64,000 bases of DNA, from NCBI RefSeq assembly GCF_008330945.1, contig NZ_CP043489.1, positions 3,917,501-3,981,500 on the forward strand, written 5' to 3'. The notes beneath the pieces are model-generated. The model ran no database searches. It worked only from the letters and a program-made list of their open reading frames with translations, and had not been told where the DNA came from. Of this stretch, positions 33,181 to 41,480 are shown one piece after another (position 1 is the stretch's first letter; the number at the start of each line of letters is the position of its first letter). The position numbers were made by a program, and so were the translations under genes. The DNA is from Labrys sp. KNU-23 (GTDB lineage Bacteria > Pseudomonadota > Alphaproteobacteria > Rhizobiales > Labraceae).

Positions 33181-33756
33181 GTGACCGACAGAATGTCAGC
33201 CAGGGAGCGCCTGCTAAAAGCGGCAGCCGAACTGTTCTACAGCGAGGGCGTCGGCGCAACGGGGATCGATGCCATCACGGCACGGGCCGGGGTCGCCAAG
33301 ATGAGCCTCTACAACAATTTCTCGTCCAAGGCCGATCTCGTGAATGCCTATATCCAGGGACGGCATGCCGAATGGCGGGAGATCTATGGGGAACGGCTCA
33401 AGGGCGCGGCGACGCCGCAGGAGCGGGTGCTGGCGATCTTCGATTCCTACCTGGACCATGCAGGCGCGGCCTATGAATGGGGTTTCCGGGGCTGCGGGCT
33501 GCTCAACGCCGCCGCCGAACTTCCCGTCGGCGACCCGGGCCGTGCGTCGGTCGCCTCGCAGAAGGAAGAGGTCGAGCGCTTGTTCAAGACCTATCTCGGC
33601 GAGATGAGACCGGACGATGGCACGGCGATCGACGAAACGGCGGAGCACCTCTCCTTTCTGCTCGAGGGCGCGATGTCACGTGCCGGGCTGGATGGCCATG
33701 ACGCACGCCTGAAGACGGCACGCAGGATCGCCGTCTCGATCCTCGAACAATTCTGA
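33181..33756 (+). CDS. TetR family transcriptional regulator
   Basis: A 191-residue TetR-type repressor starting at GTG. The helix-turn-helix is typical (ERLLKAAAELFYSEGVGATG, IDAITARAGVAKMSLYNNF). The C-terminal ligand domain contains GFRGCGLLNAAAELPVG, as in the TetR subgroup that controls small-molecule efflux genes. The operator immediately upstream points to autorepression. The EamA exporter gene begins 15 bp downstream and is the obvious target. Confidence 0.93.
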   Translation: MTDRMSARERLLKAAAELFYSEGVGATGIDAITARAGVAKMSLYNNFSSKADLVNAYIQGRHAEWREIYGERLKGAATPQERVLAIFDSYLDHAGAAYEWGFRGCGLLNAAAELPVGDPGRASVASQKEEVERLFKTYLGEMRPDDGTAIDETAEHLSFLLEGAMSRAGLDGHDARLKTARRIAVSILEQF

Positions 33757-33771
33757 CGCGAGCCCGAATCG

Positions 33772-34710
33772 ATGAGCGAAGCCGTCACGACGCCCTGTCG
33801 CCGGGAGAATCGAGTTTTGGCGGTTGCCGCGCTGCTCGTGCTCGAGGCCGCCTTGGTGATCTCCTGGAGTGCCGGATTCGTCGGGGTGCGGTTTGCCATC
33901 GACCATGCTCCGATCTTTCTGATCCTGCTGTGGCGAAGCCTGGTTTCGGGCCTGGTCCTGCTGCCCTTCGCACTCACGATGGGGCCGCCGCTGCGCCGGA
34001 AGGATGTTCTGCCGCAGATATTGTTCGGGGCTCTGGCCATGTCCGGCTACCTCGCCGGTTTCGCCCTGGCGATCGTCTTTGGCGTACCGACCGGCCTCGT
34101 CGCCTTGATTGCAGACATGCTGCCGCTGGCCGTGGCGCTGCTGTCATGGCCCGTGCTCGGGCAGGGCTTGAGCGTACGCCAGTGGCTCGGTTCCATCCTC
34201 GGCCTGGCCGGCGTCCTGATCGCGTCCGGCTGGTCCCTCGACATGGGCCACGTCCCGCTCTGGGCCTATGGCCTGCCGGTCCTCGGCACGCTGTCGCTGG
34301 CCCTGGCGACCTTGCTGCAGAAGCGCAGCCCGGCCGGCACCATGCCGGTGCACCAGAGCCTGTGCATCCAGTGCCTGTCGGCCTCCGCGATCTTTGCGTT
34401 GTTCGCCTGGCATGAGGGCGGCGTATTGCCCAGGCTCGATCCCGGCTTTATCGGCGGCATCCTCTGGCTGGTCTTCGTGGCGACCTTCGGGGCCTGGAGC
34501 CTCTATTACGTCGCCCTGCGCAAATCCTCGCCCACCCGCGTCACTTCCGTGCTGTATCTGAGCCCACCGGTGACGATGATCTGGGCCTGGCTGATGTTCG
34601 GCGAGCCCCTGTCATGGGCCATGGTGGCGGGGCTGGCAGTGTCCCTGGCCGGCATCGTCATCGTGGCGCGGTCGCCGGCCGTCATGGCTCGCCAGGCCCG
34701 CGATGCCTGA
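33772..34710 (+). CDS. EamA/DMT family transporter
   Basis: A 312-residue protein with ten hydrophobic segments in two EamA repeats (first about residues 15-150, WSAGFVGVRFAIDHAPIFLI; second about 165-300, YYVALRKSSPTRVTSVLYLS). Members of the drug/metabolite transporter superfamily export amino acids, nucleosides or toxic compounds. Cotranscription with tetR under one operator suggests export of the compound that TetR senses. Confidence 0.9.
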   Translation: MSEAVTTPCRRENRVLAVAALLVLEAALVISWSAGFVGVRFAIDHAPIFLILLWRSLVSGLVLLPFALTMGPPLRRKDVLPQILFGALAMSGYLAGFALAIVFGVPTGLVALIADMLPLAVALLSWPVLGQGLSVRQWLGSILGLAGVLIASGWSLDMGHVPLWAYGLPVLGTLSLALATLLQKRSPAGTMPVHQSLCIQCLSASAIFALFAWHEGGVLPRLDPGFIGGILWLVFVATFGAWSLYYVALRKSSPTRVTSVLYLSPPVTMIWAWLMFGEPLSWAMVAGLAVSLAGIVIVARSPAVMARQARDA

Positions 34711-34718
34711 GCGTTGGA

Positions 34719-35408
34719 TCATTTGATCAGCCAGGCGAAGGCCCTGACGAGGAAGGCCTGGCCGTCCCCGGCTACAGGCTCGCCATGCGCCATCAGCACC
34801 TTCTTGGTCGGCCATGCCAGGACGCGCCCGACGGCCTCGCGCGCAGCGGGCCGGTTCACGAAGGCCATGCGGAATTTCCGGGGCACCGATGGCTCGGGGG
34901 CGACCATGAGGTCCAGTTTCGCCACCACCGCCCGCCAGCCGTCGAACCAGCCGGCGTCGAAATGCTGGATCAGATCGGTGAACAGGGTCGTTCTGCTCGC
35001 GCGATGGAAAAACACCGCCTCGGTGGTGATCAGATTGCCCGGCACGAGGACATGGTCGAGATCGTCGGCCCAGGCCGGAATGGGAGTCTCGCCGAGATCG
35101 CCGTCAAAGCGGATGTCCTTGCGCTTGGCCCGGAGGCCGGGGGGGGCATAGACCTCGGCGTTCGGATAGGCGCGCTGCCAATCGCCCAGGAACAGGTGGT
35201 GCAGTGAGTTGGGCGGCATGAGATAGCGCGCCTCGCCCAATGCGTCGACCTGCCTGCGCAGATCCGGCGAAAGGGCGATCGGTGACCAGACGAAGAGACC
35301 GCCGCCCGACAATCGGATGACGGCCATGCGGGTGGGATAGTGGAAGCCGGCCACCGAAGTGGTCGGGCCATTGGCAACCCAAATCCCGTCGCCGAAATCC
35401 TCCAGCAT
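34719..35408 (-). CDS. DUF4336 domain-containing protein
   Basis: A 229-residue protein with the DUF4336 pattern: MLEDFGDGIWVANGPTTSVA, FHYPTRMAVIRLSGGGLFVW, MPPNSLHHLFLGDWQRAYPN and YAPPGLRAKRKDIRFD. The fold is thought to be metallo-beta-lactamase-like, and the HHLFLGDW stretch could hold metal ligands, but no activity is established. It converges on the EamA gene (eight bases between stops). Confidence 0.85.
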   Translation of the reverse strand: MLEDFGDGIWVANGPTTSVAGFHYPTRMAVIRLSGGGLFVWSPIALSPDLRRQVDALGEARYLMPPNSLHHLFLGDWQRAYPNAEVYAPPGLRAKRKDIRFDGDLGETPIPAWADDLDHVLVPGNLITTEAVFFHRASRTTLFTDLIQHFDAGWFDGWRAVVAKLDLMVAPEPSVPRKFRMAFVNRPAAREAVGRVLAWPTKKVLMAHGEPVAGDGQAFLVRAFAWLIK

Positions 35409-35515
35409 TGTCGATGTCCCGCTTTTCCCCCTTGGGGCCTTTGCGCATGATCAACCAAGCTTGCCACAGCCATAGGGCGGCGTGAACGATAGTGAATCTC
35501 GTCCGAAGGAATAGC

Positions 35516-36286
35516 TCAGGGCGTGGTGATGCGCCGATGCACGCCGTCGAGGCTCTCGGCGAAAGTCTCGAAGAGCTTGCGATCGGTCAATTCGCGCAGG
35601 ACCTGTTCGTTGATGCCGCCGCGCGTGGCATATTCCTGCGCCAGATGCATGAAATCGGCATCGGGCGCTGCTTCGGGGGCGTGGGCCAGTGCCTTGAAGA
35701 GGGCAGCGACATAGTCGCGTGCCGTCGGATCGGCAACGCCATGGCCCTGCAGCCAGCCGTGAAGCGTATCGAGATATTTGAAATAGGTCGCGAAGGTGGC
35801 GGTGGCGACGCTCAACGCATCGAACTCGCCGACATCCGCCACCGCGATCGCCTTGCCCAACCGGCCGAAGAAGGCCACGACATCGGGATCGGGCGGATAG
35901 ATGATCGTGGGGCCCTGTCGCTGGGCGACCATTGGCATCGGCAGTGCCTTGGTGACGCGCTCGGCGGGGGAGACCAGGGCGGCGATCTCCTCGCGAGACA
36001 GGGTGGCGATCAGGCTGATGATGCGGTGGTCGGGGCGGAACCGCAGGCCCGACAGCACGTCATGGGCGATCTGGGGCCGGACGGCGAGCATGATCGTGTC
36101 GCAGGCGTCGAGAACGGCCTGATTGTCAGCCGCGACCCGCACATCGGGAAAGCGTGAGGCCAGGTCGGCGGCAATGGCTTCGTTGCGGGGCGACAAGTGA
36201 ACCGGCACGTCATTGTCGGCGACGGATTTGAGGCCGGTCACGATCGCCGATGCCAGCGCGCCCGTTCCGATGAAGCCGAGTTTCAT
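35516..36286 (-). CDS. Pyrroline-5-carboxylate reductase-like oxidoreductase
   Basis: A 256-residue protein with an NAD(P)-binding N-terminus (MKLGFIGTGALASAIVTGL, IMLAVRPQ) and a ProC-like C-terminal dimerisation domain (ATFATYFKYLDTLHGWL, QEYATRGGINEQVLREL). It keeps the general ProC layout but diverges from the biosynthetic enzyme, so proline synthesis is not assured; imine or carbonyl reduction of a related substrate is possible. The ATG at 36286 overlaps the ribF stop (ATGA). Longer upstream frames lie inside ribF and are not real. Confidence 0.85.
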   Translation of the reverse strand: MKLGFIGTGALASAIVTGLKSVADNDVPVHLSPRNEAIAADLASRFPDVRVAADNQAVLDACDTIMLAVRPQIAHDVLSGLRFRPDHRIISLIATLSREEIAALVSPAERVTKALPMPMVAQRQGPTIIYPPDPDVVAFFGRLGKAIAVADVGEFDALSVATATFATYFKYLDTLHGWLQGHGVADPTARDYVAALFKALAHAPEAAPDADFMHLAQEYATRGGINEQVLRELTDRKLFETFAESLDGVHRRITTP

Positions 36287-37242
36287 GCTGCGTCCAGTGC
36301 CGTCATCTGCCGGGCGATGCGGCTGTCCTCGTTCATGCGCTCGACCAGCGCGTCGATCGAATCGAATTTCAGCTCGCCACGGATATAGCCGACAAAGGCG
36401 ATCTCGATTTCCTTGCCATAGAGATCGCCGGAATAATCGAACACGAAGGTTTCCAGTAGAGGCGGACCATTGTCGAAGGTCGGGCGGCGGCCGAAGCTGG
36501 CGACACCGGCATGCACGACGCCGTCGATCACCGCGCGCACGGCGTAGATGCCGAGAGCCAGGCCGCATTGCGGATCGAGCGCCATGTTCGCCGTGGGAAA
36601 GCCAAGCTCGCGACCTCGTTTCTCGCCGTGGACAACGGTTCCGAGCACCGACCATTCATGGCCGAGCAGGCGATTGGCACGGGCGATCTCGCCGGCTGCG
36701 AGCGCACGGCGAATGGCCGAGGAGGACACGGCCTCGCCGCTCTCGCGTGTCGGCGCCACGATGGCGATGTCGAGGCCGAGGGCGCGGCCATGCTGAACCA
36801 GGAATTCGGGGGTGCCGCGGCGATCCTTGCCGAAATGGAAGTCGTAGCCCACGGCGACGGCATGGGCCCCGAGCCGTCGCACCACAAGTTCCTCCAGGAA
36901 TTCCTCCGCCGTCATGCCGGCGAGCGCCCGGTCGAAGGTGAGGGTGACCAGCGCATCGAGGCCGGTCCTTTCCAGGAGACGGGCCTTCAGGGCGGGCGGC
37001 GTCAGCCGGAACAGCGGCTCGTCCGGGCGGAACAGGCTGCGCGGATGTGGTTCGAAGCTGAGGGCGATGGCGGGGCGTGGCCGATGGTGTGGCCCTGCCT
37101 GCGAGCCCCTGGCCAACGCCTCGACCGCATCGATCACAGCCAGGTGGCCGCGATGCACGCCGTCGAAATTGCCGATCGCGATGGCGGCGCCGGTGAGATG
37201 GGCGGGCAAGGTGACGGGATCGAGAAATTGCTCGAAGGCCAT
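36283..37242 (-). CDS. ribF: Bifunctional riboflavin kinase / FAD synthetase
   Basis: A 319-residue RibF. The N-terminal FMN adenylyltransferase domain has AIAIGNFDGVHRGHLAVIDA, and SSSAIRRALAAGEI is its second nucleotide motif; the C-terminal riboflavin kinase domain has GRELGFPTANMALD and ETFVFDYSGDLYGKEIEIAF. It converts riboflavin to FMN and FAD. It lies five bases after the HAD phosphatase gene and overlaps the ProC-like gene, one transcript with three coupled genes. Several flavoproteins in this window depend on its product. Confidence 0.96.
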   Translation of the reverse strand: MAFEQFLDPVTLPAHLTGAAIAIGNFDGVHRGHLAVIDAVEALARGSQAGPHHRPRPAIALSFEPHPRSLFRPDEPLFRLTPPALKARLLERTGLDALVTLTFDRALAGMTAEEFLEELVVRRLGAHAVAVGYDFHFGKDRRGTPEFLVQHGRALGLDIAIVAPTRESGEAVSSSAIRRALAAGEIARANRLLGHEWSVLGTVVHGEKRGRELGFPTANMALDPQCGLALGIYAVRAVIDGVVHAGVASFGRRPTFDNGPPLLETFVFDYSGDLYGKEIEIAFVGYIRGELKFDSIDALVERMNEDSRIARQMTALDAA

Positions 37243-37247
37243 GATGT

Positions 37248-38120
37248 CTACCAGATCAGCCGCGGCATGACCGCGTCGGGGATGACGCCCTTGTCGGCGA
37301 GGAAGGCGGCGAGCGCCTCTGGGTCGACGCCGTCGCCCTCATGACCGGCTTCGAGTGCGTGGATGCCGCCGGAGATGAACAGCGCGCCGCAGCCAATGGC
37401 GGCGGCACCGGCAAGATCGGTCCGCACCGAATCGCCGATGGCCAAAGTGCGCGCGGAGGATGTCTGCTTGCCGCGGAGCGAGGCAGCGGTCTCGAAGGCG
37501 GCGTCGTAGATCGGCTGGTAGGGCTTGCCACAGATGGCCACCTCGCCACCGATGGCACGGTAGGCCTCGGCCAGCGCTCCGGCGCAATAGATGATGGTGC
37601 CGCCGCGATCGACGATGAGGTCGGGATTGGCACAGATCATCGGCACGTCGCGTGCCTTGAAACCGGCCAGCATGTCCCCGTAGGTCTCCGGTGTTTCCGT
37701 GGTGTCGTCGAACAAGCCGGTGCAGACGACCACTTCGCCCGCCTCGGGCGTGTCGGCAAAACGGATGCCGAGGCCGTCATAGAGCGGCCTGTCGCGATCG
37801 GGGCCGAGATGGAAGAGCTTCCTGGCCGCCACGGCGGCGATCTGCGCCCGCGTCACGTCCCCCGAGGTGACGATGGCGTCCCAGCATTCGCGCGGCAGGC
37901 CGAGCCTGTCGAGCTGCGGCACCACCGACTGTGCCGGCCGTGGTGCGTTGGAGACCAGCACTGCGGTGCCGCCCTGCCGGCGATAGGCGATGAGAGCGTC
38001 GGCTACGCCGTCGAACACCCTGTGGCCATTATGGATGACGCCCCAGATGTCACAGAAGATCAGGTCATAGGCGCTGGCAATCTCGCGAAAGCCATGGATG
38101 AGACGGGGCGAGGAAGCCAA
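37248..38120 (-). CDS. HAD-superfamily class IIA hydrolase (TIGR01459 type)
   Basis: A 290-residue HAD phosphatase. Motif I is IFCDIWGVIHNG (nucleophile Asp), motif II VLVSNAPRP, and motif III/IV GDSVRTDLAGA. This alphaproteobacterial group sits next to ribF in many genomes; FMN or a related phosphate ester is a possible substrate, but that is inference. I place the start at a TTG (LASSPRLIHGFREIA) with GAAAGG seven bases upstream, which gives the usual length; a TTG at 38207 adds 29 residues. Confidence 0.87.
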   Translation of the reverse strand: MASSPRLIHGFREIASAYDLIFCDIWGVIHNGHRVFDGVADALIAYRRQGGTAVLVSNAPRPAQSVVPQLDRLGLPRECWDAIVTSGDVTRAQIAAVAARKLFHLGPDRDRPLYDGLGIRFADTPEAGEVVVCTGLFDDTTETPETYGDMLAGFKARDVPMICANPDLIVDRGGTIIYCAGALAEAYRAIGGEVAICGKPYQPIYDAAFETAASLRGKQTSSARTLAIGDSVRTDLAGAAAIGCGALFISGGIHALEAGHEGDGVDPEALAAFLADKGVIPDAVMPRLIW

Positions 38121-38257
38121 GACAGGGCCTTTCGGTCGAATGAAGTCAGGGGTGCAGATGTCAGTGTCCCTCACATAAGCCCTCGAAGCCGGGCTGAAAA
38201 GAGACAAGGGGCCATGTGGGCTTGGGCGCTCGCCGGCCTGCCGGCCCGGCCTGTGCC

Positions 38258-39109
38258 CTATGATCGCTCCATAAGTTCGCCGAGGCGCCGTTTCAGCTCA
38301 TCCTTGGCCGGCCGCGCCAGGCGAAAGACCACGCTGGAACGGGCGAAGTCGAGGGCACGGATGCTGCCGACATTGGGACGGATCAGGATGTCGGGGCGAT
38401 AATGGGCGGCCTTGGCGTCGACGATCGCCGCCTGCATGATCTGCAGCGCGCCGAACATCGCCTCGAAGGTGCCGGGCATGTCGGTCTCGGCGGCGATGGT
38501 CGCGGCGCCCGAGACGTCGATGCCGACGAGAATGTCGGCCTTGCCGGCGAGATGGTCGAGCGGCAGCGGATTGACAGTGGCGCCGTCAACCAGCACCTGG
38601 CCATCGATGCGCACCGGTCTGAAGGCGCCGGGGATCGCCATGGAGGCGGCGACGGCCTGGCGCAGCGGGCCGCCTGTGAAGGCCCGCTCACTGCGGCCAT
38701 AATAGTCGGTGGCCACGATGGTGAGCGGGATGGCAAGCTCGGAGAAGGTCCGGGGCACGGCCTCGGGCAGGAAGGCATCGCAAAAGACCTCGGCATCGAT
38801 CATCACCGGATTGCCGAGGCCGGAAAACAGGTCAGCCAGCCGCCCGCTGCGTGCTGCCATCAGCTTGTTGCGCATGCCGCGACGGTCGGCGAGCATGGCC
38901 AGCGTATAGGCGTGGAGCTCGGCGGCCGACAGGCCGCTGGCATAGGCGGCGGCGTAGATCGCTCCCATCGAAGTGCCGGCCATGGCGACCGGCCGTATGC
39001 CGAGTTCGTCGAAGACTTCCAGCATCGGGATATGGGCGAGGCCGCGTGCCCCGCCGCCGCCCAGGGCCAAAGCCACGGTCTTGCCGGAACGCGTGACCGT
39101 CGGCGTCAT
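38258..39109 (-). CDS. Patatin-like phospholipase family protein
   Basis: A 283-residue patatin-fold hydrolase: oxyanion loop LALGGGGARGLAHI, nucleophile elbow GTSMG (VAMAGTSMGAIYAAAYASGL), and the catalytic Asp in VDGATVNPLP, where the usual DGG/DGA is DGA. Serine-aspartate dyad lipid acyl hydrolase, probably cytoplasmic and peripheral (RssA-like). Start ATG 39109 is one base after the purD stop, so the genes are coupled; longer frames upstream lie inside purD. Confidence 0.92.
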   Translation of the reverse strand: MTPTVTRSGKTVALALGGGGARGLAHIPMLEVFDELGIRPVAMAGTSMGAIYAAAYASGLSAAELHAYTLAMLADRRGMRNKLMAARSGRLADLFSGLGNPVMIDAEVFCDAFLPEAVPRTFSELAIPLTIVATDYYGRSERAFTGGPLRQAVAASMAIPGAFRPVRIDGQVLVDGATVNPLPLDHLAGKADILVGIDVSGAATIAAETDMPGTFEAMFGALQIMQAAIVDAKAAHYRPDILIRPNVGSIRALDFARSSVVFRLARPAKDELKRRLGELMERS

Positions 39110-39110
39110 G

Positions 39111-40382
39111 TCAGGCCTTGCCGATGGCGCGCCAGCCGATGTCGCGGCGGCTGAAGCCCTCGGGCCAGTCGATGAGATCGACGGCCTCATAAGCGCGCTT
39201 TTGTGCATCCGCCACGCTCTTGCCGCTGGCGGTGACGCCGAGCACGCGTCCGCCGTTGGCCAGGATGTGATCGCCCGAGCGCTTGGTGCCGGCATGGAAG
39301 ACCAGCACGTCGTCGAGCGAGGCGGCCTTGGCAATGTCCCGGATCTCCGAGCCGCGCTGGAAACTGCCGGGATAGCCCTTGGTCGCCATCACCACGCAGA
39401 GTGCCGCATCGGTCTTCCAGCGCAGCGAAATGGTGGAGAGCACGCCGTCGGCCGAGGCGATCAGGGCCGGCAGCAGGTCCGAGCGCAGCCGTGGCATCAG
39501 CACCTGCGTTTCCGGGTCACCGAAGCGGACATTGTATTCGATCAGCTCGGGGCCGTCCTTGGTGATCATCAGCCCGGCGAAGAGCACACCCTTGAAGGGG
39601 GTGCCGCGGGCGGCCATGGCACGGACTGTGGGGCGGATGATGGTCTCCATCACGCGCTCTTCCATCTCGGGCGTCATGATCGGGGCAGGGGAGTAGGCGC
39701 CCATGCCGCCGGTATTGGGGCCCTTGTCCCCGTCGAAGGCGCGCTTGTGGTCCTGCGCGGAGATCAGGGGGACGGCAGTGGTGCCGTCGCACAGGGCGAA
39801 GAAGCTCGCCTCTTCACCCTCCAGGAACTGCTCGACCACCACCTCATGGCCGGCCTCGCCCACGCTGCCGGCAAAGATGGCGTCGACGGCGGCGAGTGCC
39901 TCTTCCAGGGTCATCGCCACCACCACGCCCTTGCCGGCGGCCAGGCCATCGGCCTTGATCACGATCGGCGCGCCCTGTTCGCGGACATAGGTGCGCGCGG
40001 CGGCAGAGTCGGTGAAGCGCCGATAGGCAGCGGTCGGGATGGAGAATTCCTGGCAGAGGTCCTTGGTGTAACCCTTGGAGCCCTCGAGCTGGGCGGCGGC
40101 CTTGGAAGGGCCGAAGGCCTTGATGCCGGCGGCGGCGAGATCGTCGACCAGCCCGGCAACCAGCGGGGCTTCGGGCCCCACCACCACGAAGTCGATCTCG
40201 TTCTCGCGACAGAAAGCGATGACGGCCTGGTGGTTGGTCGTGTCGACGGCAGCGCAGATGGCACACTCTTCCATGCCGGGATTGCCGGGCGCGGCATAGA
40301 GCCGCTCACAAAGCGGGCTCGCCGATATCGCCCAGGCCAGGGCATGTTCGCGCCCGCCTGATCCGATCAGAAGAATGTTCAT
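39111..40382 (-). CDS. purD: Phosphoribosylamine--glycine ligase
   Basis: A 423-residue ATP-grasp enzyme of purine synthesis joining phosphoribosylamine and glycine. Signature stretches are MNILLIGSGGREHALAWAIS, FVVVGPEAPLVAGLVDDL, KADGLAAGKGVVVAMT and NVRFGDPETQVLMPRL. An upstream TTG at 40451 is in frame, but the ATG at 40382 gives the canonical N-terminus. First gene of the purD-patatin pair, with an inverted repeat in the gap before ispE. Confidence 0.97.
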   Translation of the reverse strand: MNILLIGSGGREHALAWAISASPLCERLYAAPGNPGMEECAICAAVDTTNHQAVIAFCRENEIDFVVVGPEAPLVAGLVDDLAAAGIKAFGPSKAAAQLEGSKGYTKDLCQEFSIPTAAYRRFTDSAAARTYVREQGAPIVIKADGLAAGKGVVVAMTLEEALAAVDAIFAGSVGEAGHEVVVEQFLEGEEASFFALCDGTTAVPLISAQDHKRAFDGDKGPNTGGMGAYSPAPIMTPEMEERVMETIIRPTVRAMAARGTPFKGVLFAGLMITKDGPELIEYNVRFGDPETQVLMPRLRSDLLPALIASADGVLSTISLRWKTDAALCVVMATKGYPGSFQRGSEIRDIAKAASLDDVLVFHAGTKRSGDHILANGGRVLGVTASGKSVADAQKRAYEAVDLIDWPEGFSRRDIGWRAIGKA

Positions 40383-40464
40383 CGTCACCGCCTGCTCGAA
40401 GTGCTGAAACTCGTTGGCCGGACCTTTGCCCCATCGGGGGGCAGGATGCAATGTTCAAGCGCGT

Positions 40465-40550
40465 TCCCGGGATCGCAGGCTTCCAGCCTGCTCTTGGAAA
40501 CGTTCCGTTCGCAGGAAAGGGGAGCAGGCTGGAAGCCTGCGATCCCGGGA
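40465..40550. repeat. Perfect 29-bp inverted repeat between ispE and purD (class E)
   Basis: The arms at 40465-40493 and 40522-40550 are exact reverse complements around a 28-bp loop. Each arm itself contains the palindrome GCAGGCTTCCAGCCTGC, so it can fold either as one long cruciform or as two small hairpins. It lies between two leftward genes and may end the ispE transcript. The element at 52805-52878 has the same two-level architecture. Confidence 0.93.
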
Positions 40551-40559
40551 GTTTCCTCC

Positions 40560-41480
40560 TCAGCCGATGACGGTATCCACCACCCACCAGCCCGGCCTGC
40601 GCTCGGCGATCGCCTGCCTTGCTGCCGTTGCAGCCTCGGCCGTCTCGAACAGGCCGAACACCGTGGCGCCCGAGCCCGACATACGGGCGAGGCGGCAGGC
40701 AGGCTGGTCACGCAGGGCGGCGAGCGCCTCGCCGATGGCCGGGCGCAGGGCAAGGGCCGGCGGCTCGAGATCGTTGCGGCCCCGGCCGAGATTGTCGATC
40801 AGTATCGTCTGGCGGCGTTCGCCTTCGATGGCCGCGGCCAGGGACAGGTCCGGGGAAGCGACCGAACCCACGGGATGGGCGAGGGCGCGGAAGACATCCG
40901 CTGTCGGCGTGGCAACACCCGGATTGACCAGGAGGGCGGGCAGGGGCGGCAGGGAGAACGGAGCGGACAGGATTTCCCCGGCGCCGCGCATCCAGCGGCT
41001 CACGCCCTCCAGGCAGACCGGCACGTCCGATCCGGTGGCTTGGGCGGCGGCCAGGATGCTCCCGTCGGTCCATGGCAGGCCGTTGGCGCGGGCGATGAGG
41101 CGCAGGGCAGCCGCGGCGTCAGTGGAGCCGCCACCAATGCCGGCCGCCGCCGGCAAGCGCTTGTCGAGCCTAAAATGCCCGAGAATGAGGCCATCATGCC
41201 TGTCGGCGAGGGCCTTGGCCGCCTTGAGCACGAGATTGTCCGCGACGGTGCCGGCCTCGTCCGCCCGGGGACCGAAGACCTCCAGCGAAAGGCCGGAACC
41301 GGGTTCGAGACTGAGCTCGTCGGCGATATCGGCAAAAGCGACCAGGCTGTCGAGCACATGAAAGCCATCCGCGCGCCGCCCCAGGACGGCCAGGGTCAGA
41401 TTGACCTTGGCGTGAGCTTTCTCGTTCAGCCGGACCGGCGAGGCTCCCGCCTCGCCGGCTGCCGGGGCGTCAGCCGCCAT
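40560..41480 (-). CDS. ispE: 4-diphosphocytidyl-2-C-methyl-D-erythritol kinase
   Basis: A 306-residue GHMP kinase of the non-mevalonate isoprenoid pathway. It has the N-terminal KAHAKVNLTLAVLGRRADGF motif, the ATP-binding loop LPAAAGIGGGSTDAAAAL and the C-terminal RMSGSGATVFGLF. The start overlaps the end of the TPR gene by 11 bp, so translation is coupled. About 15 residues precede the usual IspE start and are poorly conserved in character. Confidence 0.96.
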   Translation of the reverse strand: MAADAPAAGEAGASPVRLNEKAHAKVNLTLAVLGRRADGFHVLDSLVAFADIADELSLEPGSGLSLEVFGPRADEAGTVADNLVLKAAKALADRHDGLILGHFRLDKRLPAAAGIGGGSTDAAAALRLIARANGLPWTDGSILAAAQATGSDVPVCLEGVSRWMRGAGEILSAPFSLPPLPALLVNPGVATPTADVFRALAHPVGSVASPDLSLAAAIEGERRQTILIDNLGRGRNDLEPPALALRPAIGEALAALRDQPACRLARMSGSGATVFGLFETAEAATAARQAIAERRPGWWVVDTVIG

